A DNA stretch of 64,000 nucleotides, taken from NCBI GenBank assembly GCA_902496115.1, contig CABUZK010000005.1, forward strand, positions 23,815-87,814, read 5' to 3'. The stretch is from an uncultured Collinsella sp. GTDB lineage: Bacteria; Actinomycetota; Coriobacteriia; Coriobacteriales; Coriobacteriaceae. The notes under the pieces are model-generated. The model did not search any database. It had not been told where the DNA came from and saw only the letters and a program-made list of their open reading frames with translations. The stretch's first letter is position 1, and each line of letters opens with the position of its first letter. Below, piece after piece: positions 37,443-46,647 of this stretch. Made by a program: the position numbers and the translations under genes.

Positions 37443-39584
37443 TTGGATACCACCAACACCGCCCCTGGCGACAAACTCATCCGTCTCGACACGTTCGACA
37501 CCGCCGTGGCGGTCGACCCCAGCGCCGAGGACGATGCCAAGCGACGGTTTATGACGCTTATTCTTCAGACGGCATACCGCGACGGCGGCAATATCGGACA
37601 CGTGCTTCGCGCGACCAACACAAGCGGCGAGGTCTTTGCCGTCAAGCTGCTCAAGGACAACGCCATCCTTTCCGGCCAAGCCCCCGATCGCTCCGCCGAG
37701 CAAGCGGCTGCGCACCTGGCCAATACCGCCGCGTTGTTCGAGGAGTACCGTCATCTGTGCACTGTCTCGCACCTGCGCGGATTTCCGCGCGTCTATGGCT
37801 ATGGATCGTGCGAGGACGACCCGCTCATCCTCATGGAGTGGGTCGAGGGCACCTCGCTCAAGCAGGCGCTGCCCTTGCTTCCGCACGATGTCTCGGGCGG
37901 GCTAACCACCCAGATGGTGGCCGCCGTTGGAAACGCCGTGCTTCGCGCACTCCTGATGACCCAGGGGCTCGTTAATCCGGTCGTCCATCGCGACCTGTCG
38001 CCCGCCAACATTATGTTCCGCACCACCAGTCGAACGCTCGAGCAGCAGATCGTCGATTGCTCCTTTGACCCCTGCCTCATCGACATGGGCTCCGCGACCA
38101 TGGCCCTCGGCGATGACACGATCACCCGGCGCGCCGACATCTGGCGCTTTGCCACGCCCGCATACGCCGCGCCCGAGATGCTCACGCAGGATATCGAAGG
38201 CATCGCGGCCCTTCGCCGCTCGCCCGCAATCGACGTCTATGCGCTTTCGAGCATTCTGTACCAGCTCTACAGCGGTCGCAAACCGTTCGATGTTGAGTCG
38301 ACGGGTGCCGCGGCAACCGGCTCGTTCTACCTCATAAAGACCAAGACCAAGCCGGCACCGCTCGAGCCGCGATGCAATGACGACGAAGCGCTCGTCCAGA
38401 TCATCATGAAAGGCATCTCAGTCGAGCAGTGCGATCGTCCTACCGAGCAGCAGATGCTCGAGGTGCTCTCGGCATACCTCACCGATGCCGGATCAGAGGG
38501 CCGCGAAGGTGCAGGGAACGAAGCCGCAATTGATATCGATTCTGGCACGCACCTTAAGGTCGACGTCGCCGGCGAGCGCGCGCCAGAGATCCTGGAGCAG
38601 GCCCGGCACGATGCCATGACCCGCCGCCGCTTTATTATCGGTGGCGTTGTCGCAGCCGTTGCGGGGCTTGGCGTTATCGGGGCGGCAACCCATGGCTTTG
38701 GCATCCCCGACTACTTGGACGGCATCCGCGGTTCACTTGACGACTACACCTGGGATCAGCTGCAGGAGATTTCGCTCAAGATTAAGGCCGCCGAGACCCA
38801 TAGCGAGGCACGCGAGATTGCCAAGCGCTATCATCTGCTCGATGACAACGGGCATATCCCCTATCCGTGCACCAAGCGTGTGAGGCTCACCAATGGGCTG
38901 CACGTCGGCGCGCAGCTCGTGGGCATCCGCCACGACGAGCTTCTGGACGGGACGGGCAAGGCTGGACTGACGTTTATGTTCGACGCCGGCATTGCCGAAC
39001 GCGACGCCGCGGCCCAACCGTTAAGCGCCGGCTGGGCAGATTGCGAGCTGCGGGAATGGCTCGACGGCGACGGCCTTAAGCTGCTGCCCAACGAGTTGCG
39101 CGCACTCATCAAATCTGTCAAAAAGATCTCGAATAACGTTGGCGCCGCCAGAAGCGCATCGTGTCTGAGCGAGCTGCCCGCGACCCTTTGGCTGCCCGCC
39201 ATGGTCGAGCTGTGCGGAGTGCAGCCGCCCGAGTCATTTGCCGAGGGCTTTCGCTACCTGGCCGACATCTACAACGGCGAAGGCAAGGAGTATCAGCTCT
39301 TCCGCGAGCTCAAGGTAAGTCCGTATACCACGAACGAGACGTTGGTTCGCCAGTGGAAGGGCAAGGACACCTGTTGGTGGGAACGAACGGCGAGTCCCGA
39401 CACATCGGAGAGCGAAGGCACACTCTATTATGAATCGCGTGGGACACGACGGCGACGCCTTTACGTACGCCACGCCTGCGGAAAAGCCAAACAAGCGAAC
39501 CTGCGTGATCCCCGGGTTCTGCATCTAGGCAGCGGGCGTCTTGCCGTGACGGGACCCCACCCCGGCAATTGTCTTGATCTGTAA
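37443..39584 (+). CDS. Ser/Thr protein kinase with extracellular DUF6273-like domain, frameshifted near its end
   Basis: 713 residues as read. Kinase domain about 40-350: Lys68 in FAVKLL, LMEWVEGTSL, HRDLSPAN (182-189), DMG (214-216) and APEML. As in its paralogue, HRDLS and DMG replace HRDLK and DFG. A hydrophobic segment follows MTRRR at about 396-418, so the C-terminal 290 residues lie outside; they resemble DUF6273 (WADCELREWL, LPATLWLPA, WWERTASP). The last part is out of frame: removing one base near 39432 restores NRVGHDGDAF and a VIPGFCI ending with a stop at 39526-39528, the usual end of that domain. As written, the tail reads into the repeat array. Confidence 0.85.
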   Translation: MDTTNTAPGDKLIRLDTFDTAVAVDPSAEDDAKRRFMTLILQTAYRDGGNIGHVLRATNTSGEVFAVKLLKDNAILSGQAPDRSAEQAAAHLANTAALFEEYRHLCTVSHLRGFPRVYGYGSCEDDPLILMEWVEGTSLKQALPLLPHDVSGGLTTQMVAAVGNAVLRALLMTQGLVNPVVHRDLSPANIMFRTTSRTLEQQIVDCSFDPCLIDMGSATMALGDDTITRRADIWRFATPAYAAPEMLTQDIEGIAALRRSPAIDVYALSSILYQLYSGRKPFDVESTGAAATGSFYLIKTKTKPAPLEPRCNDDEALVQIIMKGISVEQCDRPTEQQMLEVLSAYLTDAGSEGREGAGNEAAIDIDSGTHLKVDVAGERAPEILEQARHDAMTRRRFIIGGVVAAVAGLGVIGAATHGFGIPDYLDGIRGSLDDYTWDQLQEISLKIKAAETHSEAREIAKRYHLLDDNGHIPYPCTKRVRLTNGLHVGAQLVGIRHDELLDGTGKAGLTFMFDAGIAERDAAAQPLSAGWADCELREWLDGDGLKLLPNELRALIKSVKKISNNVGAARSASCLSELPATLWLPAMVELCGVQPPESFAEGFRYLADIYNGEGKEYQLFRELKVSPYTTNETLVRQWKGKDTCWWERTASPDTSESEGTLYYESRGTRRRRLYVRHACGKAKQANLRDPRVLHLGSGRLAVTGPHPGNCLDL

Positions 39585-39787
39585 CAGTTAGAGGTCATTT
39601 TCCCTGCCAGATGTTACAGATTGAGACATTGAGTTTCCTGCCAACTGTTTGTCTTGATCTGTAACAAATACTCGGTAAAACGGGGTCTAGTTGTTACAGA
39701 TCGAGACGTTAGTTTTCGGCTGAAATGTTTGTCTAAAACTGTAACAGCTATGGTTGAAAAACCGGTCCAGACGTTACAGATTGAGAT
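39571..39787. repeat. Array B: three inverted 16-mer pairs, 80-bp period
   Basis: Forward 16-mers start at 39571, 39651 and 39731 and reverse copies at 39612, 39692 and 39772. Both series step by exactly 80 bases. The third forward copy is degenerate (GTCTAAAACTGTAACA). Interiors are all 25 bases. The array lies between the kinase and the copper operon; the first copy overlaps the frameshifted tail of the kinase ORF. The rest of the gap to copA holds its promoter. Confidence 0.95.
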
Positions 39788-39860
39788 GTTTGGCAGAGGC
39801 GGCCACCGATTGAGCAGCAGCCCTCATCTGTAATGAAAAGTCATACATTCCAACTATTAC

Positions 39861-39891
39861 TAGACACCCCCAGGGGGCATGGGTGTATAGT
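39861..39891 (+). promoter_or_regulatory. Candidate CsoR-controlled promoter of copA
   Basis: A dyad ACACCC...GGGTGT with a CCCCC-A-GGGGG centre at 39864-39886 resembles CsoR operators. It lies between a TAGACA (39861-39866) and TATAGT (39886-39891), 19 bases apart, so a bound repressor would cover the promoter. copA starts 46 bases downstream. Confidence 0.55.
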
Positions 39892-39937
39892 ATCGGCAGG
39901 TTAACAATTCCAGCACCGACCACAGAAAGGAGAAGCC

Positions 39938-42280
39938 ATGGCTCAAGATAAGTTCGACGTGGGTGGCATGACATGCGCCGCCTGCCAGGCGCACGTGGAC
40001 CGTGCCGTGAGCAAGCTCGATGGCGTCCAAAGCGTCGCGGTCAACCTGCTCGCCGGTTCCATGATGGTCGACTACGACCCCGCGCAGGTCTCCCCCGACG
40101 ATATCTGCACCGCCGTCGACCGTGCCGGCTACTCGGCCTCGCCCGTCGATGCGGGCGCCGGTGCCGCCGGCTCAAAAGGTAGCACGCAAGCTAGGTCCGG
40201 CGCCGCCCATATGGAGTCGCCGACCAAAAAGCTGGAGGCCGCCGCCTCTGCCATGCGCACCCGCCTCATCGTCTCGATCGCATTCCTCATCCCACTGTTC
40301 TACATAGGCATGGGGCATATGCTCGGCTGGCCGCTGCCCGGCATTTTCACCGACCATACCCACAGCATGACGCTCGCCCTCACCGAGCTCGTCCTGCTCA
40401 TCCCCATCGTCTATGTCAACGACGCGTACTTTATCAACGGGTTTAAATCGCTCGCGCACGGCGCGCCCACCATGGACGCCCTCATCGCCGTGGGCGCCAC
40501 CGCTTCCGTCGCCTGGTCGCTCTACGCCATGTTCATCATGGCCGACCAGCTAGCCGCGGGTCAGGTCCACGAGGCCATGATGACGAGCATGGACAATCTG
40601 TATTTTGAGAGCGCGGGCACGATCCTGTCGCTCGTCACCGTGGGCAAATACCTCGAGACGCACAGCAAGTCCAAAACCGGCGGCGCCATCGAGGCGTTGA
40701 TCGACCTGGCGCCCAAGACTGCGACCGTCGTGGCAGAGGACGGCACCGAGACCACCGTCGACGTCGACAGCATCCTTCCCGGCCAGGTCCTGCGCGTGCG
40801 CCCCGGCGAGTCCATCCCCGTCGATGGCGTGGTGCTCGAAGGCAGCTCGGCCGTGGACGAGAGCGCGCTCACCGGCGAGTCCATCCCCGTGGAAAAGATC
40901 GCCGGCGACACCGTCAACGCCGCCACGGTCAACCGCACCGGCTCGTTTACCTTCCGCGCCACGCGTGTGGGCGCCGAGACATCGCTCGCCAAGATTATCC
41001 AGCTCGTCGAGGATGCCAACGCCACCAAGGCGCCTATCGCTCGCATGGCCGACAAGGTCGCCGGCGTGTTCGTGCCCGTGGTGTTCGCGATCTCGGCCGT
41101 GGCCTTTGCGGTGTGGATGGCATTGACCGGCAGCATAAACGAGGCGCTCACCTCCGCCGTGGCCGTGCTGGTGATCAGTTGTCCGTGCGCACTGGGTCTG
41201 GCCACGCCCGTCGCCATTATGGTGGGCACCGGCAAGGGCGCCGAGATGGGCATTCTGTTCAAGAGTGCCGAGGCGCTGGAGAACCTGCGCAGCGTGGGCA
41301 CCGTGGTGCTCGATAAGACGGGTACGGTCACCCGCGGCAAGCCTGCCGTGACCGATATCGTGGTAGCCACGCGCGCCGACGGCTCGCCCGCCATGAGCGA
41401 AAAGGCACTGCTCAAGCTGGCCGCCGCATTGGAGCGCTCAAGCGAGCACCCGCTGGCCGAGGCGATTATGGCCGAGTGCGAGACGCGCGGAATTGTCGCG
41501 CGCATGGTCGAGGACTTTGCCGCTGTGCCCGGTCGTGGCGTTACGGCGCGCGAGGGACAAAATGTCATCGTAGCCGGCAACGTACGTCTGATGGACGAGC
41601 TGGGCGCGGAGGTGCCCGCCGGCGTTGCCGAGCAATTTGCCACCGAGGGCAAAACGCCGCTGTTCTTTGCCAAGAACGGCGAGCTTGTCGGCACCATCGC
41701 CGTGGCTGACGAGGTCAAAGAGACGAGCGCTGCTGCCATTGCCGCACTGCGAAAGCTCGGCGTCGATGTGCGCATGCTCACCGGCGACAACCGCGTGACG
41801 GCCGAGGCCATCGCCCGCCGCGTGGGGCTGAGCAGCGAACAGGTCATCGCCGACGTCCTGCCCGCCGACAAGGAACGTCACGTGCGCGAACTGCAGGATG
41901 CGGGCGGCAAGGTCGCCATGGTTGGCGACGGCATCAACGACTCCCCCGCCCTGGCGCGCGCCGACGTGGGCCTTGCTATCGGCACCGGCGCCGACATCGC
42001 CAAGGAGGGCGCCGACGTGGTACTCATGCGCAGCGACCTCATGGACGTTGCCCGCGCCATCGAGCTGTCGCGCGCCACGATCCGCAACATCAAGCAGGAC
42101 CTGTTCTGGGCGCTGTTCTACAACGGCATCGGCATTCCGCTGGCGGCAGGCGTGTTCTTCCCGCTCACCGGATGGCAGCTCTCGCCGATGTTTGGCGCCG
42201 CGGCCATGAGCCTGTCGAGCGTGTGTGTTGTTTCCAACGCGCTGCGCCTGAAATCCTTTAAGCCCAAGACGGCGCGCTGA
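39938..42280 (+). CDS. copA: Copper-exporting P1B-type ATPase
   Basis: 780 residues. One N-terminal metal-binding domain with MTCAAC (Cys13, Cys16) is followed by a linker and eight membrane segments. The membrane CPC site is at 415-417 (SCPCAL), the phosphorylated Asp is 459 in DKTGTVT, and SSEHPLAEAI (HP motif), TGES and GDGINDSPAL are present. CPC plus HP indicates Cu(I) export. It is first in a three-gene set with copZ and csoR. An AAAGGAG box precedes the ATG. Confidence 0.95.
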   Translation: MAQDKFDVGGMTCAACQAHVDRAVSKLDGVQSVAVNLLAGSMMVDYDPAQVSPDDICTAVDRAGYSASPVDAGAGAAGSKGSTQARSGAAHMESPTKKLEAAASAMRTRLIVSIAFLIPLFYIGMGHMLGWPLPGIFTDHTHSMTLALTELVLLIPIVYVNDAYFINGFKSLAHGAPTMDALIAVGATASVAWSLYAMFIMADQLAAGQVHEAMMTSMDNLYFESAGTILSLVTVGKYLETHSKSKTGGAIEALIDLAPKTATVVAEDGTETTVDVDSILPGQVLRVRPGESIPVDGVVLEGSSAVDESALTGESIPVEKIAGDTVNAATVNRTGSFTFRATRVGAETSLAKIIQLVEDANATKAPIARMADKVAGVFVPVVFAISAVAFAVWMALTGSINEALTSAVAVLVISCPCALGLATPVAIMVGTGKGAEMGILFKSAEALENLRSVGTVVLDKTGTVTRGKPAVTDIVVATRADGSPAMSEKALLKLAAALERSSEHPLAEAIMAECETRGIVARMVEDFAAVPGRGVTAREGQNVIVAGNVRLMDELGAEVPAGVAEQFATEGKTPLFFAKNGELVGTIAVADEVKETSAAAIAALRKLGVDVRMLTGDNRVTAEAIARRVGLSSEQVIADVLPADKERHVRELQDAGGKVAMVGDGINDSPALARADVGLAIGTGADIAKEGADVVLMRSDLMDVARAIELSRATIRNIKQDLFWALFYNGIGIPLAAGVFFPLTGWQLSPMFGAAAMSLSSVCVVSNALRLKSFKPKTAR

Positions 42281-42432
42281 AGCACCCGACCTTGTCCCTC
42301 AAACCGTCGCTTGCGTACCCAAGTACGCTTCGCTCCTCTTTCGGGGCAATCTCGGGCACCTCAGTACGCCTTTAAGATGACGCTGTTCACGACTAAACTG
42401 TCAGATATTCTCAATCGATAAGGAGTACACCC

Positions 42433-42654
42433 ATGCGTTACACAATCAAGACTTCCGGCCTCATGTGCGGTCATTGCGACGCCACCGTCGAGACGGCACT
42501 GCTCAACGTTGCCGGCGTGACCGATGCCGATGCCGATCACGAGACCCAGACCGTCCAGGTGGAGTGCGCCGACACCGTGACCGCCGAGCAGCTCGCCGCC
42601 GCCGTCGAGGGCGCGGGCGAGAAGTTCCACGCCCTGTCCGTGACCGCCGCGTAG
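42433..42654 (+). CDS. copZ: Copper chaperone, heavy-metal-associated domain
   Basis: 73 residues forming one HMA ferredoxin-like fold. The metal site reads MCGHC (Cys12, Cys15), a variant of MxCxxC. It should carry Cu(I) to CopA. It lies between copA and csoR. An AAGGAG box lies before the ATG. The 150-base gap from copA contains a small GCGTAC/GTACGC hairpin. Confidence 0.9.
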   Translation: MRYTIKTSGLMCGHCDATVETALLNVAGVTDADADHETQTVQVECADTVTAEQLAAAVEGAGEKFHALSVTAA

Positions 42655-42702
42655 CAGCCACCAGAGGCATTCGACCCCATCGACCAGAAACGAGGACCCG
42701 CC

Positions 42703-42975
42703 ATGATGGCAGACCATAAATCGGTGACCCGCATGCTCAAGACGGCACGCGGTCAGATCGACGGCATCCTGCGGATGGTCGAGGAGGACCGCTACTGCGT
42801 CGATATTTCCACGCAGCTCATGGCAACGCAGGCGCTCATCGCGCGCATCAACGCAGATGTGTTGAAGGCACACATCGAGGGCTGCGTCGCCTCGGCCATC
42901 GAATCGGGCGACGAGGAGCTCAAAGCCGCCAAGCTCGCCGAGATCGAACGCGTCGTCGACAAGCTCGCCAAGTAA
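42703..42975 (+). CDS. csoR: CsoR-type copper-sensing repressor
   Basis: 90 residues of the all-helical DUF156/CsoR family. The copper ligands Cys32, His57 and Cys61 match the C-H-C signature of CsoR sensors rather than the FrmR or RcnR patterns. It should repress copA until copper binds. It follows copZ by 48 bases. A start two codons later (MADHK) is possible. Confidence 0.92.
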   Translation: MMADHKSVTRMLKTARGQIDGILRMVEEDRYCVDISTQLMATQALIARINADVLKAHIEGCVASAIESGDEELKAAKLAEIERVVDKLAK

Positions 42976-42991
42976 TTGGTGCAATGGGGAC

Positions 42992-43041
42992 GGGTACGTT
43001 TGCACCGTCTTGGTGTTCCGGGGGATGGGTACGTTTGCACC
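42992..43041. repeat. Direct repeat GGGTACGTTTGCACC
   Basis: Two identical 15-base copies at 42992-43006 and 43027-43041, 35 bases apart, with GGTGC/GCACC complementarity around them. A low-complexity dispersed element between csoR and the next gene, related in style to the GGGGACG hairpins. Confidence 0.65.
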
Positions 43042-43122
43042 ACATTGGTGCAGATTAACTTGTCCCCTTTGCTCTAAATCGGGTATAAAGGCGTGCAGCA
43101 TATCGAATGAAAGGCAGTGTGC

Positions 43123-43596
43123 ATGAATGACTTTATGAAGGGTCGCAACGGCGCCGATGAGCTCACCATCGTGATGGGCTTTGCTGGAATCGTCATCGCG
43201 ATGATCGGATCGATGGCCCGTATCCAGTGGCTCAGCTGGATCGCCATCGCCGTGATTGTGCTCGGCGTGCTGCGCGGCCTGTCCAAAAACATCGACGCGC
43301 GCCGCAAGGAGAACGATGCCTTTGTCACGGCGACCGCTAACGTCCCCGGCCTGGGCAAGTTCGTCGCCAGTTTGGGCGGCGGGACTGCAGCTGCCAATGC
43401 CTCGCGCGCGGCCGGCACCAGCAAGGAAGACTTTGAGCGCGCCAAGCGAACGGCCAAGAAAATGTGGAAGGGCCGCAAGACCACGGCGTACCTCAAGTGC
43501 CCTAACTGCGGTCAGATGCTGTCCGTCCCCAAGGGCAAGGGCAAAATCCGTGTCACCTGCCCCAAGTGTCACGCCAAGATGGAAACGCGCTCCTAG
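43123..43596 (+). CDS. Small membrane protein with C-terminal zinc ribbon
   Basis: 157 residues. Two hydrophobic segments near the N-terminus (about 15-50) form a hairpin in the membrane. A charged, helical linker follows, then CPNCGQM and CPKCHAKM, two CxxC pairs of a rubredoxin-like zinc ribbon in the cytoplasm. No known function. Start ATG chosen for an AAAGG box eight bases upstream. A strong terminator follows, so it is a single-gene unit. Confidence 0.75.
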   Translation: MNDFMKGRNGADELTIVMGFAGIVIAMIGSMARIQWLSWIAIAVIVLGVLRGLSKNIDARRKENDAFVTATANVPGLGKFVASLGGGTAAANASRAAGTSKEDFERAKRTAKKMWKGRKTTAYLKCPNCGQMLSVPKGKGKIRVTCPKCHAKMETRS

Positions 43597-43618
43597 CCGC
43601 TACACCATAGGACAAAAT

Positions 43619-43657
43619 AAAAGCCGAGGCCTCGTGTTGAGACCTCGGCTTTTTTGA
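43619..43657 (+). terminator. Strong terminator after the 43123 gene
   Basis: Stem AGCCGAGG/CCTCGGCT with extra pairing near the loop, followed by TTTTTT on the plus strand. Confidence 0.9.
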
Positions 43658-43688
43658 ACGCGGCATAGGGACCGTCCCTTTGTCACAC

Positions 43689-45059
43689 CTATGCCACGCC
43701 GTCGCGAGCCAGCTCCTCGGCCAGTGCCTCGGCCGGCATGGCCATAATCGTGTCGAGCTCGGCGTCCACCTCGGGAATGCGCTTCACCTTGAGCTTGCGC
43801 ACCGGGTTGCCGCGGCACATCACGTGCATTGGCTCACGCAGAGCACGCAGGTCATCGAGCGGGTTCTCGCGCGTCACCAGAATATCGGCAGCCTTGCCGC
43901 ACTCGATCGTACCGGTCTCGTCGCCCAATCCCAGTAACTCGGCATTGACCTGCGTGGCCGTATGCAGCGCAAACGCATTGCTCACGCCCACGTACTTGGC
44001 AAAATAGGCCACCTCGCGCCACATGTCGTACTGGGTCACGAACGGGCAGCTTGAGTCCGTGCCCAGGCCTACCTTGATACCGGCTTCCAGCGCCGCACGA
44101 GCGCTCTCGATAATGCCCGAGCACACGATGTCGCCGTTCTTCTTTTGCGTATCAGTCGAATGGGTCTTCTCCGGATCGAGCAATACAAACGGCAGCGCCG
44201 GGCTGATCGTGCAGGTCACGCTCGGCGCGCGCCCCTCAAGCTGCGTGCCCGCGGCGCCGCGGTACAGTTCCAGAATCTCGGGCGTCAGCGGAGCGCCGTG
44301 CTCGATCGTATCGACGCCGGCCTGAAGCGCGGCGCGTACGCCCTCGGTACTCTCGACATGGGCCATGACCGGAAGGCCAACCTCGTGCGCCGCCTTGCAC
44401 GCCGCAGCAGCAACCTCCACCGACATACGCAACACGCCCGGCTCGCCTACCTCGGTCGCATCGAACACGCCACCCGTCACGAACAGCTTAATGACGTCGG
44501 CACCACGCGCGTACAAGTCGCGCACCTGTTCGGCCGCCTCGTCGGGCGTATTGGCGACCTGCGCGAACAGCCCAGCGCCGTGGCCACCCGGCACCGTAAC
44601 GCCCGTTCCCGGCGCTACCAGACGCGGACCCTGATACTTGCCGGCGTCGATGGCATTGCGCACGGCGATATCGACAAACAGCGGATCGCCCGCACCACGC
44701 ACCGTAGTCACGCCGCTTGCCAACTGTTGCTGGGCACTGCCTTTGAGGATGTGGCGAACGATGGCGCGGCCCACCGGATTATCGAGCTTCTTCATCAGCG
44801 CGCCCGCATCACCCGCCGAGACTGGCTTGCCCGAGCCGCACAGATGCACGTGCATATTGATGAGGCCGGGCATGAGGTGCGCGCCGGCCAGGTCGATGAC
44901 CTCAGCACCTGCAGGCGCCTGCGCCACAGCGCTCGGTCCCATCCAGGTGATGACACCGCGCTCAACGGCCACGGCCATATCGAGCTGCGGCTCCATATGC
45001 TCCGAACCATCCAGGACGGTCGCATTGATAAACAACGTGGGACGATCGGCAGTCGCCAT
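43689..45059 (-). CDS. Amidohydrolase (imidazolonepropionase / prolidase-like)
   Basis: 456 residues of the metal-dependent amidohydrolase superfamily. The N-terminal HxH motif is visible in GLINMHVHLCG, and later metal ligands fall in VMAHVEST, TIEHGAP and GLGTDSSCP. A composite beta-sandwich formed by both termini fits cytosolic D-aminoacylase/prolidase-type enzymes. The substrate is not clear. It is followed closely by a hairpin overlapping its stop. GGAGGAG precedes the ATG. Confidence 0.88.
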   Translation of the reverse strand: MATADRPTLFINATVLDGSEHMEPQLDMAVAVERGVITWMGPSAVAQAPAGAEVIDLAGAHLMPGLINMHVHLCGSGKPVSAGDAGALMKKLDNPVGRAIVRHILKGSAQQQLASGVTTVRGAGDPLFVDIAVRNAIDAGKYQGPRLVAPGTGVTVPGGHGAGLFAQVANTPDEAAEQVRDLYARGADVIKLFVTGGVFDATEVGEPGVLRMSVEVAAAACKAAHEVGLPVMAHVESTEGVRAALQAGVDTIEHGAPLTPEILELYRGAAGTQLEGRAPSVTCTISPALPFVLLDPEKTHSTDTQKKNGDIVCSGIIESARAALEAGIKVGLGTDSSCPFVTQYDMWREVAYFAKYVGVSNAFALHTATQVNAELLGLGDETGTIECGKAADILVTRENPLDDLRALREPMHVMCRGNPVRKLKVKRIPEVDAELDTIMAMPAEALAEELARDGVA

Positions 45060-45211
45060 ATCGAGCTCCTCCCTCACGATTAACTTGAACATTTGTCCAT
45101 TATCACCCAGCGCGACAGGGTTACTGCGGACATATCGGTTAGCGGAGGGACGAGAGAGATGCGAGGGCAAACGGAGACAGCGCGGCGATGTTCCGGTCGT
45201 TCCAGCAAAAC

Positions 45212-45509
45212 GTCTCGATCTGTAACAGGTAGGCCGTCTTTAACCTTCCAAATGTTACAGATCGAGATCTTTCGGCACTGCGTCCAACCTTTGTCTCAAT
45301 CTGTAACAGTTGGGTCGAATTTTGGCCGTTAGATGTTACAGATCGAGATATTCTCCAACCCCGTCGTCAAACGTCTAAATCTGTAACAAGTAGACAGGTT
45401 TTCGGCCTCTAGATGTTACAGATTGAGATCTTTTAGCGGCAACCAACCTTCTGTCTTGATCTGTAACAGCTACGAGGCCAAACGGCCCCTTGTTGTTACA
45501 GATCAAGAC
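45212..45509. repeat. Array C: four inverted 16-mer pairs, 80-bp period
   Basis: Forward 16-mers at 45212, 45293, 45373 and 45453 and reverse copies at 45253, 45334, 45414 and 45494. Interiors are all 25 bases; linkers are 24, 23 and 23. It fills most of the gap (45060-45550) between the amidohydrolase start and the end of the nuclease-domain gene; no gene or other element was seen in the rest. Confidence 0.95.
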
Positions 45510-45550
45510 AAACTCGGCAGGAACAACCACACCCGCGTCAGTTGCACCCC

Positions 45551-46621
45551 TCAGCGCCCATACCACTGGCGTCTCCATTCCTCAGCCAAATCGGCCCGTC
45601 GCGGAATACCCGCCAGCCTCATCTTCTCAACCAGCTTCCCCGGATTCTTGAGCTCATCAAACGTAAACCGAAGCACCTTGTGTCCGAGCATTGTCAGATG
45701 GGACTCCCGCTGACGTTCTGCCACGAACGGGTCGACCAACTCCCGACCCTCGTCGTTCTGTAGGGTATACTTCCCCTTTCCGTCCAGCTCGCCAATCACG
45801 CACGTCCCGTCCTCGAGCCTCCAAAAATAATCAACGCGGAACACTTGGCTCGGATCGAGCGGGTCACGAAACTCCACCTGCAACCCCGGTACCGGAAACC
45901 CATACGCGATAAAGAATGCCCGAAAACGAGACTCGCCGCCGTTTTCGGACAGCCCGTCCGCATACGACGCAATCACCTGCGCCCTGCGATACCCACGCTT
46001 GCCTTCACAATCCATACGAAGCCGCTCGCAAAAGTCATCGCCCGATCCGTCCTTTGCTCGCAACGCAGAATCGGCAATCGCCAGGCCATACGAAAACGGC
46101 GCGCGCAGCAGGCAATCCTCTACCGTGCGCCAAAACGGCGTCACCCGCACGCCGTCGACTTGTTCAAGCGCACCCGCCGCCTGCGGACGCAACAGCCGGC
46201 ATCCCGCACTCAGCGGCACCGAGCAACCTGTCTTAACAAGAAATCGCGGCCCGAGCAGATCATTCGGCACCTCCAGACCCCACAAAAGCGCCGCATCATA
46301 ACCCCAAAACGCCCAATCGGGATGAAACTCTGCAAGCCCTTTGATGGTCCGCAGCGCTCGCTCCGCCGGCGTCAACGCATCCCAATCATGTTGAAAACAG
46401 AACAAATACGGCTCGGGCTCCGCAATATCATCGGTTCCCACATGACGCCGCAGCCACATGAGCTCGGCATTGTCGTGCGTCACAAGCAGCACGCCTTGTT
46501 CAGCCGCCTCCGTGAGCCTGGCAAGCATCCTATTCCGCGCCAAGGTGTTACGTGTCGCCTGCTTGTGTTTAAGAACGGTATTAGACACTTTCATCACCAC
46601 CACATCGGAGAAATGGGCCAT
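45551..46621 (-). CDS. AbiEi-like N-terminal region with DUF559/Vsr-type PD-(D/E)XK nuclease domain
   Basis: 356 residues with this start. The N-terminal 230 residues resemble the helical regulator region of actinobacterial AbiEi/DUF559 proteins. The C-terminal 120 carry a Vsr-like nuclease core: SRFRAF, VDYFW, then GELDGKGKY, giving the D...E-x-K arrangement, and RESHLTMLGHKVLRFTFDEL. Members of this family occur in many Actinomycetota; their role is uncertain. Two 16-mer arrays lie just outside each end of the gene, closer than anywhere else. The start is not certain: the ATG at 46621 has only a weak site, and one at 46594 is also possible. Confidence 0.78.
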   Translation of the reverse strand: MAHFSDVVVMKVSNTVLKHKQATRNTLARNRMLARLTEAAEQGVLLVTHDNAELMWLRRHVGTDDIAEPEPYLFCFQHDWDALTPAERALRTIKGLAEFHPDWAFWGYDAALLWGLEVPNDLLGPRFLVKTGCSVPLSAGCRLLRPQAAGALEQVDGVRVTPFWRTVEDCLLRAPFSYGLAIADSALRAKDGSGDDFCERLRMDCEGKRGYRRAQVIASYADGLSENGGESRFRAFFIAYGFPVPGLQVEFRDPLDPSQVFRVDYFWRLEDGTCVIGELDGKGKYTLQNDEGRELVDPFVAERQRESHLTMLGHKVLRFTFDELKNPGKLVEKMRLAGIPRRADLAEEWRRQWYGR

Positions 46622-46647
46622 TGTCACCGTTGTCACTGTCGACAAAC

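Noticed and set aside
39571..39787. Integron attC-like sites
   Set aside because: No integrase or cassette ORFs lie with the arrays, and the GTTRRRY core is not matched.
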